From contig NZ_QUBS01000018.1 in assembly GCF_003390925.1 (NCBI RefSeq), forward strand, positions 62,001 to 126,000: a DNA stretch of 64,000 nt. The letters run 5' to 3'. Position 1 is the stretch's first letter. The number at the start of each line of letters is the position of its first letter. The notes beneath the pieces are model-generated. The model saw only the letters and a list, made by a program, of their open reading frames with translations, searched no databases and was not told the DNA's origin. This DNA is from Trinickia diaoshuihuensis (GTDB lineage Bacteria; Pseudomonadota; Gammaproteobacteria; Burkholderiales; Burkholderiaceae). Made by a program: the position numbers and the translations under genes. This document shows, one piece after another, positions 27,664-36,780 of the stretch.

Positions 27664-27697
27664 TCCGGATTCGACTTCGGCCCCGCACCGGGGCGCG

Positions 27698-27736
27698 AAC
27701 CGGCACGCAAGGCGCAACCGCGCCGCCGTGCCGGTT
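27698..27736. terminator. Strong hairpin between converging genes
   Basis: AACCGGCACG and CGTGCCGGTT (27698-27707 with 27727-27736) form a perfect 10-bp stem enclosing a second GGCGC/GCGCC stem. A short T-run follows on the plus strand. It may end both the methyltransferase transcript and the leftward cluster transcript. Confidence 0.6.
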
Positions 27737-27745
27737 TCCCCGCGC

Positions 27746-28195
27746 TTACTTCTTCTCTTTCAACGTGACGATGTCGCCCTTGAGCGCGACGCCCGCAATC
27801 AGGCCACCCGCGCCGCAGACGAACTCCGTCGGGCTTTCCGTCAGTTGATCCTTGTAGTTGCTCTTGATGTTCACCACCGCGTTGCCGCCCATTTCATGCG
27901 CGCGCTTTTGCAGGGCGATCACGGCCGACAAGAACACGTGCTGGCATGCGGCCTCGTCGCTGCGGCCAAAGGCGTTCGTCTTCTTGTTCGTCGCCGCTTC
28001 GCCCAGCGTCTTGAGCACGGTGGGGTGCGGCTGGCCGGCGAAGTAAAGCTTGATGCCGTCATCGACTTTGCCCTCGCCCGTGCCCGCGTCGAGCGCGCTG
28101 GCGATCGAATACGATTCGATCGAATTGCGGGCCATAGCGTGGGTCGCCGCGAACGACAAGGCAACGATCGCGGCCAGCTTCAGGTGACGTTTCAT
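27746..28195 (-). CDS. Secreted small protein, 'excinuclease-like' family, paralogue 1
   Basis: The 149-residue product has a signal peptide (MKRHLKLAAIVALSFAA...MA). Its mature part carries KLYFAGQPHPTVLKTLGEA, TNKKTNAFGRSDEAACQHVF and NAVVNIKSNYK. Proteins with this pattern are often labelled 'excinuclease' in databases, but nothing here resembles UvrA, and the signal peptide points to the periplasm. Two cysteines (in EAACQH and EFVCGAG) could form a disulfide. The start at 28195 is chosen for the signal peptide. It is one of two tandem paralogues at the end of the aryl polyene operon. Function is unknown. Confidence 0.85.
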   Translation of the reverse strand: MKRHLKLAAIVALSFAATHAMARNSIESYSIASALDAGTGEGKVDDGIKLYFAGQPHPTVLKTLGEAATNKKTNAFGRSDEAACQHVFLSAVIALQKRAHEMGGNAVVNIKSNYKDQLTESPTEFVCGAGGLIAGVALKGDIVTLKEKK

Positions 28196-28265
28196 TCTCT
28201 TGGTTTCCTGTTTTTCTTGGTTGGATAACTGCAATGTGCCGGGCCGAGCCCTTGGCCCGGCGCTA

Positions 28266-28697
28266 TCACTTCGCCTCGAGCTTGACCAGTTGGCCGTGCA
28301 CCTTCAGCGCGGCCGCGCTCAAGCTCGTCGCGCACGTGAATTCGGTGGCGGAAGCGCTATGCATCTGATGGAAGCTCGTCTCGATGTCGATCACGGCATT
28401 GGCGCCGCTATCGAGCGCATCCTTGCGAAGGGCATCGAGCGCTTGCGTCAACGCCTGATTGCACGCAGCCGTCTCGTCGTCGGTCTTGCGCGCGATACGG
28501 ATGCCCTCGGTCTTCTCGCCGAGCGGCGCGCTCACGGCGGCATGCGGCGTGTCGCCGAAGTAAAAAGCGACCTTGCTGTCCGCGGGTTGCGCATCGAGCA
28601 CGGGCTTGACCGGATATGTCGTCGTGTGCGAACCGGCGAAGGCCGCTTGCGCGCCGAGCGCCGCTATGGTCAATGCCATCAGATGTTTCAGTTTCAT
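28266..28697 (-). CDS. Secreted small protein, 'excinuclease-like' family, paralogue 2
   Basis: The 143-residue product has a clear signal peptide (MKLKHLMALTIAALGAQAAFA). It shares with its neighbour the same mature layout: VAFYFGDTPHAAVSAPLGE, DDETAACNQAL, GANAVIDIETSFHQ and ATEFTCATS. The cysteine pair is conserved. It starts 54 bases after the FabB-like ketosynthase gene and is probably in the same transcript. The family is uncharacterised. The position suggests an envelope role linked to the polyene lipid, which is inference from context. Confidence 0.85.
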   Translation of the reverse strand: MKLKHLMALTIAALGAQAAFAGSHTTTYPVKPVLDAQPADSKVAFYFGDTPHAAVSAPLGEKTEGIRIARKTDDETAACNQALTQALDALRKDALDSGANAVIDIETSFHQMHSASATEFTCATSLSAAALKVHGQLVKLEAK

Positions 28698-28751
28698 CGC
28701 GATACTCCTCGTTGTTGTCGCTTTAAAAATCGCCGAACCCCGTCAAACCCT

Positions 28752-29993
28752 TCATGTCCCGCCCACGGCCCCAAACATCAAGCTCGCGCAGCTACCGCCG
28801 AAGCCGAACGACACCGACATCGCCGTATTCAACCGCGCCGCGCGCGTCGCTCGAACGATCGGCCTGCCGGCCGCGCAGGCATCGAGCGATTCGATGCCCG
28901 AGCTGCCCGCCATGAATCCTTCCCGCATCATCAAGAGCGTGTAAATCGCCTCATGCACGCCGGCCGCGGCGAGCGGGTGCCCCGTGAGCGCTTTCGTCGA
29001 CGAGAACGCCGGCATGCGTTCGCCGAACACGGCCGACAAGGCCTCCAGCTCGTGCGCATCGCCGAGCGGCGTGGACGGCGCATGCGTGTTGATATAGGCC
29101 GGCGACGTACCGGCTTCGTCGAGCGCGGCGCGAATCGCGCGTGCGATGCCCGCGGCGCCGGGCGCGACCATCGCGTGCGCTTCGGTGGCCTGGCCGAAGC
29201 CCGTCAATTCGGCGTAGATCGAGGCACCCCGTTCGCGCGCGTGAGCAAGCGATTCGAGCACGAGCACGCCCGCGCCCGAGCCAAGCACGAAGCCGTCGCG
29301 CGCGACGTCGTAAGGGCGCGAGGCGCGATGCGGCGTGTCGTTGAAACCGCGCGAGAGCGCGCCCATGGCGTCGAACATCAACGCCGTGTTCTCGTGAGAT
29401 TCCTCGCTGCCTCCGGCCAAGACGATCTGCTGGCGCTCGCTTTGAATCAATTGCATCGCCTGACCGATCGCCAGCGCCGATGTGGTACATGCCGACGAAG
29501 GCGAGTAGCACACCCCTTCCACGCCGAAGACGTGCGCGACGTTCGCCGATACGGTACTGCTCATCGACTGCGGCACGACGAACGGCGGCGCGCGTTCGAT
29601 ACCGCGCTCGGCGACGAGCGCCATCGCCGCGTCATAAGTGGTCAGCGCACCCGCGCCCGAGCCGATGACAGCCCCCGCCTTCGGCGAGCGCAGCTTAGAT
29701 GACGCCAACCGCGCATCGTCGATCGCCATGCGCGCGGCGTGGCATGCGAAGCGCGCCGTATCGCCCATGAAGCGTTCGAACTTGCGAGCGAACGGCGGCT
29801 CGCCGGCAACAGACGCCGCGCCGGCCACCTGGCTCGCGAAACCGCGCTCGGCCCACGCCTGCACGCGCTCGATGCCGCAGCGCCCCTCGCGTAACGCGTC
29901 GGCTACCACTGCAAGCGAATTGCCCAGACACGAGACGATCCCCATGCCGGTCACGACCACGCGTTGACTGTCCGGACGCAAAGAACCGCTCAT
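28752..29993 (-). CDS. Beta-ketoacyl-ACP synthase, FabB-like (extra ketosynthase of the APE cluster)
   Basis: This 413-residue thiolase-fold enzyme has the nucleophile Cys169 in SPSSACTTSALA, the first catalytic histidine in NTHAPSTPLGD and the second in KALTGHPLAAAGVHEA, so it should be active. The C-terminal half resembles FabB. In the first histidine motif the usual Gly after His is Ala. The start at 29993 overlaps the previous gene's stop as ATGA. E. coli ape clusters, as I recall them, have no second ketosynthase after apeR, so this is an additional enzyme here, perhaps for priming or supplying a fatty-acid-like unit. Confidence 0.92.
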   Translation of the reverse strand: MSGSLRPDSQRVVVTGMGIVSCLGNSLAVVADALREGRCGIERVQAWAERGFASQVAGAASVAGEPPFARKFERFMGDTARFACHAARMAIDDARLASSKLRSPKAGAVIGSGAGALTTYDAAMALVAERGIERAPPFVVPQSMSSTVSANVAHVFGVEGVCYSPSSACTTSALAIGQAMQLIQSERQQIVLAGGSEESHENTALMFDAMGALSRGFNDTPHRASRPYDVARDGFVLGSGAGVLVLESLAHARERGASIYAELTGFGQATEAHAMVAPGAAGIARAIRAALDEAGTSPAYINTHAPSTPLGDAHELEALSAVFGERMPAFSSTKALTGHPLAAAGVHEAIYTLLMMREGFMAGSSGIESLDACAAGRPIVRATRAARLNTAMSVSFGFGGSCASLMFGAVGGT

Positions 29994-31219
29994 TGGCAAC
30001 GCTTGAAAATCAGCGACGTGTTGATGCCGCCGAATGCGAAGTTATTGCTCGCCACATACTCGGCATCGATCGCTCGGCCTTCTTGCATGATGTAGTCGAG
30101 CGGCGCGCAAGCGGGATCGACCGTCGTCAGGTTCAACGTCGGCGCATACCAGTTGCGCTTCATCATTTCGATCGTCCACCAAGCCTCGAGCGCCCCGCAA
30201 GCACCGAGCGTGTGGCCGACGTAACTCTTGAGGGAACTGATCGGCATCGACTCGCCGAAGACGTCCGCCGTCGCCGCGCTTTCGGCCACGTCGCCGCGAT
30301 CGGTCGAGGTGCCGTGCGCATTGACGTAGGCGATCGCCTCCGGCGGCAGCGTGGCGTCGTCGAGCGCCAAGCGCATCGCTCGCGCCATGGTCGCCGCGGT
30401 CGGCTGGGTCATATGGGCGCCGTCCGAATTGCAGCCGAAGCCCACGACCTCGGCGTGGATCGTCGCACCGCGTGCGCGTGCGTGCTCGTACTCCTCGAGT
30501 ACGAGCGTGGCGGCGCCCTCTCCGACGACGAGCCCGTCGCGCGCGGCGTCGAACGGACGCGGCGTCAATTCAGGTGCGTCGTTGCGCGTGCTCGTCGCAT
30601 ACAGCGTGTCGAACACGGCGACGGCCGGTCCTGACAGTTCCTCGGCCCCGCCGGCGAGCATCAGCGTTTGCTTGCCCGTCGCGATCGCCTCGTAGGCGTA
30701 ACCGATCGCCTGGCTGCCCGAGGCGCAGGCGCATGAGGTCGGAATGATGCGGCCCTTGAGGTCCCAGAACAGGCTGACATTGACGGCCGCCGTGTGCGGC
30801 ATCATCTGCACGTAGCTGTTCGAGGTGACGTCCTGCATCGAGCCCGTTTCGAGCATCGTCCCGAACGCGCGGATCGGCTGGACGGAGCCCGACGAGGAGC
30901 CGTACGCGACACCCATGCGCCCATCGGCGATCGATGCGTCTCCAGCGAGCCCCGCGTCGCGCAGCGCGAATTCGCTTGCGCGCACCGCGTACATCGAGAC
31001 GAGCCCCATCGAGCGCGTCTTCTTGCGCGGATATTCGGGAGGCACTTGGAAGTTCGGCACTGGGCACGCGAGCCGCGTATGCAGCGACGAGAAGTAATCC
31101 CACTCGGGCATGCGGCGCACGGCGTTGCGGCCGGCGCGCAAAGCGGCCTCGATCTCGTCCCAGTGGGAGCCGAAAGCGGTCACGCCGCCCATTCCGGTGA
31201 CAACGACGCGCTTCATCAA
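29990..31219 (-). CDS. apeR: Beta-ketoacyl-ACP synthase (ApeR-like)
   Basis: This 409-residue ketosynthase has its active-site cysteine in TSCACASGSQ (Cys165), the first histidine in NAHGTSTDRGD and the second in LKSYVGHTLGACGALE. It extends an acyl-ACP by Claisen condensation with malonyl-ACP. It directly follows the ketoreductase gene with a four-base overlap, the same position as apeR in the E. coli cluster. The triad is intact, unlike the chain-length factor encoded at the other end of the operon. Confidence 0.93.
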   Translation of the reverse strand: MMKRVVVTGMGGVTAFGSHWDEIEAALRAGRNAVRRMPEWDYFSSLHTRLACPVPNFQVPPEYPRKKTRSMGLVSMYAVRASEFALRDAGLAGDASIADGRMGVAYGSSSGSVQPIRAFGTMLETGSMQDVTSNSYVQMMPHTAAVNVSLFWDLKGRIIPTSCACASGSQAIGYAYEAIATGKQTLMLAGGAEELSGPAVAVFDTLYATSTRNDAPELTPRPFDAARDGLVVGEGAATLVLEEYEHARARGATIHAEVVGFGCNSDGAHMTQPTAATMARAMRLALDDATLPPEAIAYVNAHGTSTDRGDVAESAATADVFGESMPISSLKSYVGHTLGACGALEAWWTIEMMKRNWYAPTLNLTTVDPACAPLDYIMQEGRAIDAEYVASNNFAFGGINTSLIFKRCQ

Positions 31220-31947
31220 ATCATCCCGCCGTTGACGCCGATCACCTGGCGCGTAATGTACGAAGCATCGTCCGACATCAAGAAACCCACCGTCGCGGCA
31301 ACTTCATCGGGACGCCCCACGCGCCCCATCGGCACCGTCTGCAACGCGTGCTCGATATGCTCCACGGCAGCGAGCATCTCGGTATCGACGAGTCCCGGCG
31401 CGACGCAGTTCACCGTGATGCGGCGCGAGGCCAGCTCGACGGCCAGCGCCTTCGTGGCGCCGATGAGTCCGGCCTTAGCCGCGCTGTAGTTGACTTGCCC
31501 GCGGTTGCCCATGACCCCCGAGACCGAAGCGATCGTCACGATACGGCCGCCTTGCTTGGCGCGCACCATCGGCATCGTCAACGGATGCACGACGTTGTAG
31601 AAGCCGTCCAAGCCCGTCTCGATGACGGCGTCCCAATCGTCGTCCGTCAACGCGGGGAATGCCGCATCGCGCGTCAGCCCCGCGCACAGCACGATCCCGT
31701 AGTAGGCCCCGTCGCGGGCGATTTCCGCTTCGAGCGCCGCGCGGCAAGCTGCCCGGTCGCGCACGTCGAAACGCACGAGATTGGCCCGGCCGCCCTGTGC
31801 GACGATCGCGTCAACCACGGCCTGGGCTTCGTTCACCCCGCTCCTGCAATGCACGGTGACGGCGAAGCCGTCGGCGGCGAGACGAGACGCAATCGCGCGG
31901 CCGATGCCGCGGCTTGCGCCGGTAACGAGTACGCGCCGGCTGGTCAT
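31216..31947 (-). CDS. apeQ: 3-oxoacyl-ACP reductase (ApeQ/FabG-like)
   Basis: The 243-residue short-chain dehydrogenase has the TGASRGIG cofactor loop (residues 9-16), the catalytic serine in TIASVSGVMG, and the YSAAK tyrosine/lysine pair. It reduces the 3-oxo group after each condensation. The start at 31947 is set by the Rossmann fold; the frame is open upstream but overlaps the dehydratase gene. It overlaps both neighbours by four bases. An NADPH preference is suggested by the arginine after the second strand (HCRSG). Confidence 0.94.
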   Translation of the reverse strand: MTSRRVLVTGASRGIGRAIASRLAADGFAVTVHCRSGVNEAQAVVDAIVAQGGRANLVRFDVRDRAACRAALEAEIARDGAYYGIVLCAGLTRDAAFPALTDDDWDAVIETGLDGFYNVVHPLTMPMVRAKQGGRIVTIASVSGVMGNRGQVNYSAAKAGLIGATKALAVELASRRITVNCVAPGLVDTEMLAAVEHIEHALQTVPMGRVGRPDEVAATVGFLMSDDASYITRQVIGVNGGMI

Positions 31948-32462
31948 GACCTGAAACTCCCTTCGATGAATGCTTGAAAATCGGTCGGCTGGAACACCTT
32001 GACGACCGCTTGGGCGAGGCAGCGATCGTCGTCGGCGATCGTGCACTCGTAGGCGCCGTGTCCCTCTTCGCTCTTGAGCAGCTCTTTCGCCTCGATGCGC
32101 AAACGCGTACCCGCCGCGAAGCTCGGGCTGTACGCCTCGTAGCGGCTCGCGCCGAGCAGCACCCCGGGCCGCGCGCGGCCGCCCGCGCGCATCGCGATCA
32201 GGCCGACGTGCGCGGCGATCGCCTGCGCCATCAACTCGATACCGAGCCACGCGGGCATCGCCCCTTGCGCGTCGGCATACCACGCCTCGCGCTCGACGCG
32301 CGCGAGCACGGTCACGGCCTCGTCGCTGCAAGCGGCAATTTCATCGACGAGGCGCATCGTGCCCCGGTGCGGCAGCACCTCGTCGACAGGGGGATAGGCG
32401 GTCGCGCCGGCAGCCATGCGGGCGCCGATGGCGGAATCGGGTAAGGTCGGCGTCGTCATCAA
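31944..32462 (-). CDS. apeP: 3-hydroxyacyl-ACP dehydratase (ApeP-like hotdog fold)
   Basis: The 172-residue product has the hotdog-dehydratase features LPHRGTMRLVDEI (catalytic His near residue 32) and GIELMAQAIAAHVGL. In aryl polyene synthesis ApeP pairs with ApeI to make the trans double bonds; the ApeI-like partner here is fused to the ligase gene at 40512-42206. It lies between the ketosynthase and ketoreductase genes, as in known ape operons, and overlaps the ketoreductase gene by four bases. Confidence 0.9.
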   Translation of the reverse strand: MMTTPTLPDSAIGARMAAGATAYPPVDEVLPHRGTMRLVDEIAACSDEAVTVLARVEREAWYADAQGAMPAWLGIELMAQAIAAHVGLIAMRAGGRARPGVLLGASRYEAYSPSFAAGTRLRIEAKELLKSEEGHGAYECTIADDDRCLAQAVVKVFQPTDFQAFIEGSFRS

Positions 32463-32477
32463 AATATCGTCATGCGT

Positions 32478-33656
32478 TCATGGCGCGAGCACGAGGCTCA
32501 CGTTGCTGCCGCCGAAGGCGAATGAATTGCTCATCACGGCTTGCCCGGCGCCCAAGCGGCGGTGCTCTTCGATCAGATCGAGCGGCGGCAGCGCCGGGTC
32601 GGCGGCACCGTCCCACAGATGGCGCGGCAAGCCGGCTCCTTCGCGCACGAGCGAAAGCCACGCGAAGCCGAGTTCCGTCGCACCCGCCGCGCCGAGCGTA
32701 TGGCCCGTGAACGGCTTCGTGCCGCTTGCGGCGACGCCGTCCGGGAACACACGCGCCATCAGCCGCGCCTCCATTTCGTCGTTCTTGCGCGTGGCCGTGG
32801 CATGCAAGTTCACGTAACCGATCGAACGCGCCGTCATACCCGCGTCGGCCAACGCCGCGCGCAGCGCCCGCTCGCCGCCGTCGCCCGACGGATCGGGTGC
32901 CGAGATATGGTGCGCATCGCTGGATTCGCCGACCCCGGCCAGGCGGGCGGGGCCTTCGTCGCGGCTCATCAGAAATACGGCGGCGCCTTCGCCGACGTTG
33001 ATCCCGGCGCGGTTCGCGCTCATGGGGTTCGTCAGCGCGTTGCTCGTCGATTCAAGTGACGCGAACCCGCGCACCGTCAACTCGCAGAGCGAATCGACAC
33101 CACCGACGACGACCGCGTCGCAAAAGCCGAGTTGCAACAGACGGCGCGCGGCGGCAAACGCTTTGGCGCTCGAGGTGCAAGCCGTCGAGATCGTGAACGC
33201 GGGCCCCTGCAATCCCAGTGCCGCGGCGGCGAACGGAGCGCCGCTGCCGATCTCCATCTGCACGTAGTCGAACGGCGCATCGTCGCCGCCCTGCCTGGAG
33301 CGTGCGCCGAGCGCCGCCTCCCCGGCACCGATGCCCGAGGTGCTCGTGCCGAGCACGACGCCGACCCGCGCCGCGCCATGACGCGCCACGGCGGATCGCA
33401 CGTCGGGCTCGATCTGCGCAAGCGCCGTGAGCAGCAGCCGGTTGTTACGGCAATCGTATTGGGCGAGCGGCGCCGGCGGCGCCAACTCGAGCGGTGCCTG
33501 CACGCGGCCGACATACGAACCGCATTCGCCGCCGAGCGCCGAGCGGCCCATCCCCGGGGAGACACCAGCCGCGAGCGCGGCGGCGACCGCTTCGGTATCC
33601 GCGCCGAGCGCATTGACCATACCGAGGCTATGCAAATAAACGTGAGGCATCTTCAT
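32478..33656 (-). CDS. apeO: Beta-ketoacyl-ACP synthase (ApeO-like)
   Basis: The 392-residue ketosynthase has Cys160 in TISTACTSSAKAF, the first histidine in NLHATATRKNDEME and the second in KPFTGHTLGAAGATE. In characterised aryl polyene systems ApeO works as a heterodimer with the ApeC chain-length factor, encoded here at 44157-44849. The ATG at 33656 is chosen because the protein pattern starts there (MKMPHVYLHSLGMVNALG) and overlaps the exporter stop as ATGA; upstream sequence in the frame is not protein-like. Confidence 0.92.
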   Translation of the reverse strand: MKMPHVYLHSLGMVNALGADTEAVAAALAAGVSPGMGRSALGGECGSYVGRVQAPLELAPPAPLAQYDCRNNRLLLTALAQIEPDVRSAVARHGAARVGVVLGTSTSGIGAGEAALGARSRQGGDDAPFDYVQMEIGSGAPFAAAALGLQGPAFTISTACTSSAKAFAAARRLLQLGFCDAVVVGGVDSLCELTVRGFASLESTSNALTNPMSANRAGINVGEGAAVFLMSRDEGPARLAGVGESSDAHHISAPDPSGDGGERALRAALADAGMTARSIGYVNLHATATRKNDEMEARLMARVFPDGVAASGTKPFTGHTLGAAGATELGFAWLSLVREGAGLPRHLWDGAADPALPPLDLIEEHRRLGAGQAVMSNSFAFGGSNVSLVLAP

Positions 33657-36103
33657 CGGCGCTCCCCTCCTTGCGGCATGCCGATCGGCGCCAGCAGCAC
33701 CGAGACGGCGATGCCGAGCGCAAGCGTCGCGCCGAAGCTTTTCAATACGGGCATCGCACTCATCGCGAGCAGGCCGAACGAGAGCAGCGTCGTCGCGGCG
33801 GACAAGACGACGCCCGTCCACACGGCACCGAGATCGGCCCCCTCGCGCGCGCAGCCCTCGCGCAGAAACACGGCATAGTTGACGCCGACGCCGAGCACGA
33901 GCATCAGCGCAAGCCAGTTGAACAGCGTCAGCGGCACGCCTGCATAACCGCATGCGGCGAGCGCCACGGCCACCGCGAGCACGACCGGCAATACGACGCG
34001 AACGCCGCCACGCAAGCCATAACGCGCGGCGAGCAATGCACAGACGAGCGCCGATGCCGCCGCGAGCCACAACGCGCTATCGAACCGGTAGGCGCCGAAC
34101 AGACGCGACACGCTCGCGGCCTTATCCACGAAAACGACACCCGGCATCGTCCGCGCCAACTCGGCAAACCCCGGCAACGCATCGGCGCTCGCGCCGAGCG
34201 GCATCACGATCGCCGCATATTGCGCGGCGCCGAGCGCCGCGGACTGCGTCGCCTGCCCTTCGCGCACCGCGCCGAGCCACAGATGACGATAGGGCTGGGA
34301 CCAGGGCGCCGCGAGCCAGGCGTCGAGCGTGAGCGGTGCCGCATTGGGCCGCATCCAAGCATCGACGTATCGATTCGCCGCGTCCTCGCGGAACCCGCCG
34401 CCGACGAGGGCCGCGCGCACCGCATCGGGGGCGCGCATCGCCGTGGCCGCGAGCAGTGCGCGATCCGCCGCCTGCTTGCGCGCCGAAGGGACGAACTGCG
34501 AGATCGACTGCCAACCGGAAAGCCGCCGCGCCGCCAGCTCGGCGTCCAACCGCTCGCCCAGCGTTTCGCAGCGCTCGAGCACCGCTTCGGGCGTGGCGCC
34601 CTTGACGACGAACATGCGCGCACCGTCGTCGACACCCACGGCCTCGCGCACCGCGCGCTCTTGCGCAACGAGCGCGGGATCACGTTGCACGAGCAAGTGA
34701 ATGTCGTCGTCGCTCGTCAATCGCATCCATCCCGGTAACGCAACCGTAATGACGAGCACCGCGGCGATCCACGCCCGGCGGCCGTCGAGCACGGCGCGCC
34801 ACATCGACAATAGGCGGGCGGCACCATTAAACAAATGGTCAGGCGTACGGCGCGGCGCCCGCCGAAGCAGCGCGGGCAAGAGCGAAACAACGGAGAGAAA
34901 TGCCGCGGCGATGCCCGCCATCGCGAAGCAGGCGATTTGCTTGAGTGCCGGAAACGGTGCCCAAGCGAGAATCGCGTAGCCGAGCAAACTCGTCGCGAGC
35001 GCGACCAGCAGCGCGGGACGCACCTCGCGCAAGCCGCGCTGCGCGTCCCAATCGCGGCCCGCGCTCAAGTAGGCGACAAAGTATTGAATCGAATAATCGA
35101 CCGCTTCGCCGATCAAGCTTGCGCCGAACACGAGCGTCAGCAAATGCAGTTGCCCGAAGACGGCCATCGTGACGGCCAGCGCACAGCCGATGCCGATCGC
35201 CGTCGAAATGAACCCCAGCGCGATCAGCCGAGGCGAACGGAAGATCCAGAACATCAGCAATGCAATGCCGCACATCGACCACAGTCCGATCCGATGCACG
35301 TCCTCTTCCGAGGCCCGCCGCGCCGCATCGGCATAGAACACCGCCCCGGTCCGGACGATGCGTACATCGGGAAACGCATGCGTCGTGGCGCTCAGCGCGC
35401 TTGCCGTTGCCTCGCGAACGGCATGTTGGACCGACGACTCGTAGGCGGAACCTGGGAGCGTGGCCGTCACCAGCACGCTCGTTCCGGTCCCGCGATGCGT
35501 GACCAGCATGCCGTCTTCGACACTCAAATTCGTGGCCGCCAACGGCAACCCACCGAGCCAGCGACTCAGCCAACCAAATGGGTCGTCGGCCAGCGGCGCA
35601 CCGAGCCCCGCGCCCAGGGGATCGAGCAGCCGCTCGGCGAGCAAAGCCGGCAGCGCGGCCGAGCCCGAGGTCAGCGCCGCGCGATCGGCCGACGTCAGCA
35701 GGGAGAAACGGTATGGCAGGTAGAAGCGCGCGACCTGGGAAACGTCGAACGGCGGTATCTCGGCCAATACATGGCGAAAGGCGCCGCTTGCCGCCAGCGA
35801 TTGCCCGAGTTGCCGCGCGGCCGCTTTCGCATGCGCCGCGTCGCCGCTCGTCACGAGATAGGCGGCCCGTTCGCCCATCGTCGCGGCGAGTGAATCGAGC
35901 GCATGCTCCGCGACCGGATCGGCTTCGGTCTTCGGCAGCAATGCGAGCAAATTCGTTTGCAGCGGCGGCAGCGACGCCCCATGGCCGAATGCCGGGCCGG
36001 CGAAACGCCAGGCGCAATAACCGATCGCGATACAGGCGACGATCGCCCACGCGAGCAAAACGCGGAACCGTGTATTCGACTGCGCTCGTTGCACGACTTG
36101 CAT
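33653..36103 (-). CDS. MMPL/RND family exporter (ApeM-like)
   Basis: The 816-residue protein has two repeats, each with one N-terminal helix, a large periplasmic domain, and a five-helix bundle (about residues 250-400 and 670-810). This is the MMPL lipid-exporter layout. The helix-4 aspartate of such pumps is plausibly in GEAVDYSIQYF of repeat 1, while repeat 2 has GVGVNYAVFL at the matching place. It probably moves the polyene lipid from the inner membrane toward the outer membrane, helped by the LolA-like protein encoded immediately upstream. Confidence 0.9.
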   Translation of the reverse strand: MQVVQRAQSNTRFRVLLAWAIVACIAIGYCAWRFAGPAFGHGASLPPLQTNLLALLPKTEADPVAEHALDSLAATMGERAAYLVTSGDAAHAKAAARQLGQSLAASGAFRHVLAEIPPFDVSQVARFYLPYRFSLLTSADRAALTSGSAALPALLAERLLDPLGAGLGAPLADDPFGWLSRWLGGLPLAATNLSVEDGMLVTHRGTGTSVLVTATLPGSAYESSVQHAVREATASALSATTHAFPDVRIVRTGAVFYADAARRASEEDVHRIGLWSMCGIALLMFWIFRSPRLIALGFISTAIGIGCALAVTMAVFGQLHLLTLVFGASLIGEAVDYSIQYFVAYLSAGRDWDAQRGLREVRPALLVALATSLLGYAILAWAPFPALKQIACFAMAGIAAAFLSVVSLLPALLRRAPRRTPDHLFNGAARLLSMWRAVLDGRRAWIAAVLVITVALPGWMRLTSDDDIHLLVQRDPALVAQERAVREAVGVDDGARMFVVKGATPEAVLERCETLGERLDAELAARRLSGWQSISQFVPSARKQAADRALLAATAMRAPDAVRAALVGGGFREDAANRYVDAWMRPNAAPLTLDAWLAAPWSQPYRHLWLGAVREGQATQSAALGAAQYAAIVMPLGASADALPGFAELARTMPGVVFVDKAASVSRLFGAYRFDSALWLAAASALVCALLAARYGLRGGVRVVLPVVLAVAVALAACGYAGVPLTLFNWLALMLVLGVGVNYAVFLREGCAREGADLGAVWTGVVLSAATTLLSFGLLAMSAMPVLKSFGATLALGIAVSVLLAPIGMPQGGERR

Positions 36104-36105
36104 CG

Positions 36106-36780
36106 TCAGTGCGCTCCGAACAGCGCTGCTTCGGCGGGCGGCAAGCTATCGATTCCCTCGCTGCCCGAAAACTCGATGCGCGTCGTATCGCCATTGGCGG
36201 ACGTGATCTCGAGCAGATTGAGGAACGCCCCGCCCTCCATGCGCAGCGATTTGACGGCTTGCGCGAGTTGCGGCTGATTCGGCGTCAGCAGCAAATGCCA
36301 CTTCGCGGGCGTACCGTCGGCGGCGACGTCGAACTGCGAATACAGTGCCGACAAATCGCCGCCAAGCATCGCCCGCATCATTTGCGATACCTGAGCGATG
36401 CCCCCGCGCGAGCGCGACGAGGTGGTACGAACGCCGCTCGCATCGATTTTCTCGACCCCCGCGTCGCCGATCACGTACGTGATCCGATACGGCGTGTCGG
36501 TCCGCCAAATCACGCCGCGATCGCGCACGAAAACGAGCGTGCCTGTGCTGACGAGCGGAGCCGACAAGGCCGCCAGGGTTCGCGTTTGGCGAAACTGCGC
36601 GCGCACCCCCGTTTTGCGGGCCAGTTGCGCAGTGATGCGCGCGACGAGCCCGGCCTGCGCGCTCTGCGAGGCGGGGCTCGTAACCGCGGCTGCGGCGAGC
36701 GCCGTCGTCGAGGGGATCGTCAGCGATACGAGCGCGCATGCGGCGGCGACGGGCAGTAGGCGCGTAAAGCGGCTTCTCAT
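36106..36780 (-). CDS. LolA-like outer-membrane lipoprotein carrier homologue (ApeL-like)
   Basis: The 224-residue product has a signal peptide (MRSRFTRLLPVAAACALVSL...LA) and a LolA-type half-barrel pattern: VRAQFRQTRTLAALSAPLVS, GVIWRTDTPYRITYVIG and a C-terminal GDTTRIEF strand. LolA carries lipoproteins across the periplasm; the cluster copy probably chaperones the polyene lipid instead. The start at 36780 overlaps the thioesterase stop by four bases. It lies two bases before the MMPL exporter gene, an arrangement seen in aryl polyene clusters. Confidence 0.88.
   Translation of the reverse strand: MRSRFTRLLPVAAACALVSLTIPSTTALAAAAVTSPASQSAQAGLVARITAQLARKTGVRAQFRQTRTLAALSAPLVSTGTLVFVRDRGVIWRTDTPYRITYVIGDAGVEKIDASGVRTTSSRSRGGIAQVSQMMRAMLGGDLSALYSQFDVAADGTPAKWHLLLTPNQPQLAQAVKSLRMEGGAFLNLLEITSANGDTTRIEFSGSEGIDSLPPAEAALFGAH

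Noticed and set aside
27746-28697. DNA-repair excinuclease subunits
   Set aside because: This common label does not fit: both proteins are about 145 residues, have signal peptides and lack any ATPase or UvrA motif.
36106-36780. Housekeeping lolA
   Set aside because: It is fixed between a thioesterase and the MMPL exporter inside the pigment operon, where cluster-specific LolA homologues are usual.
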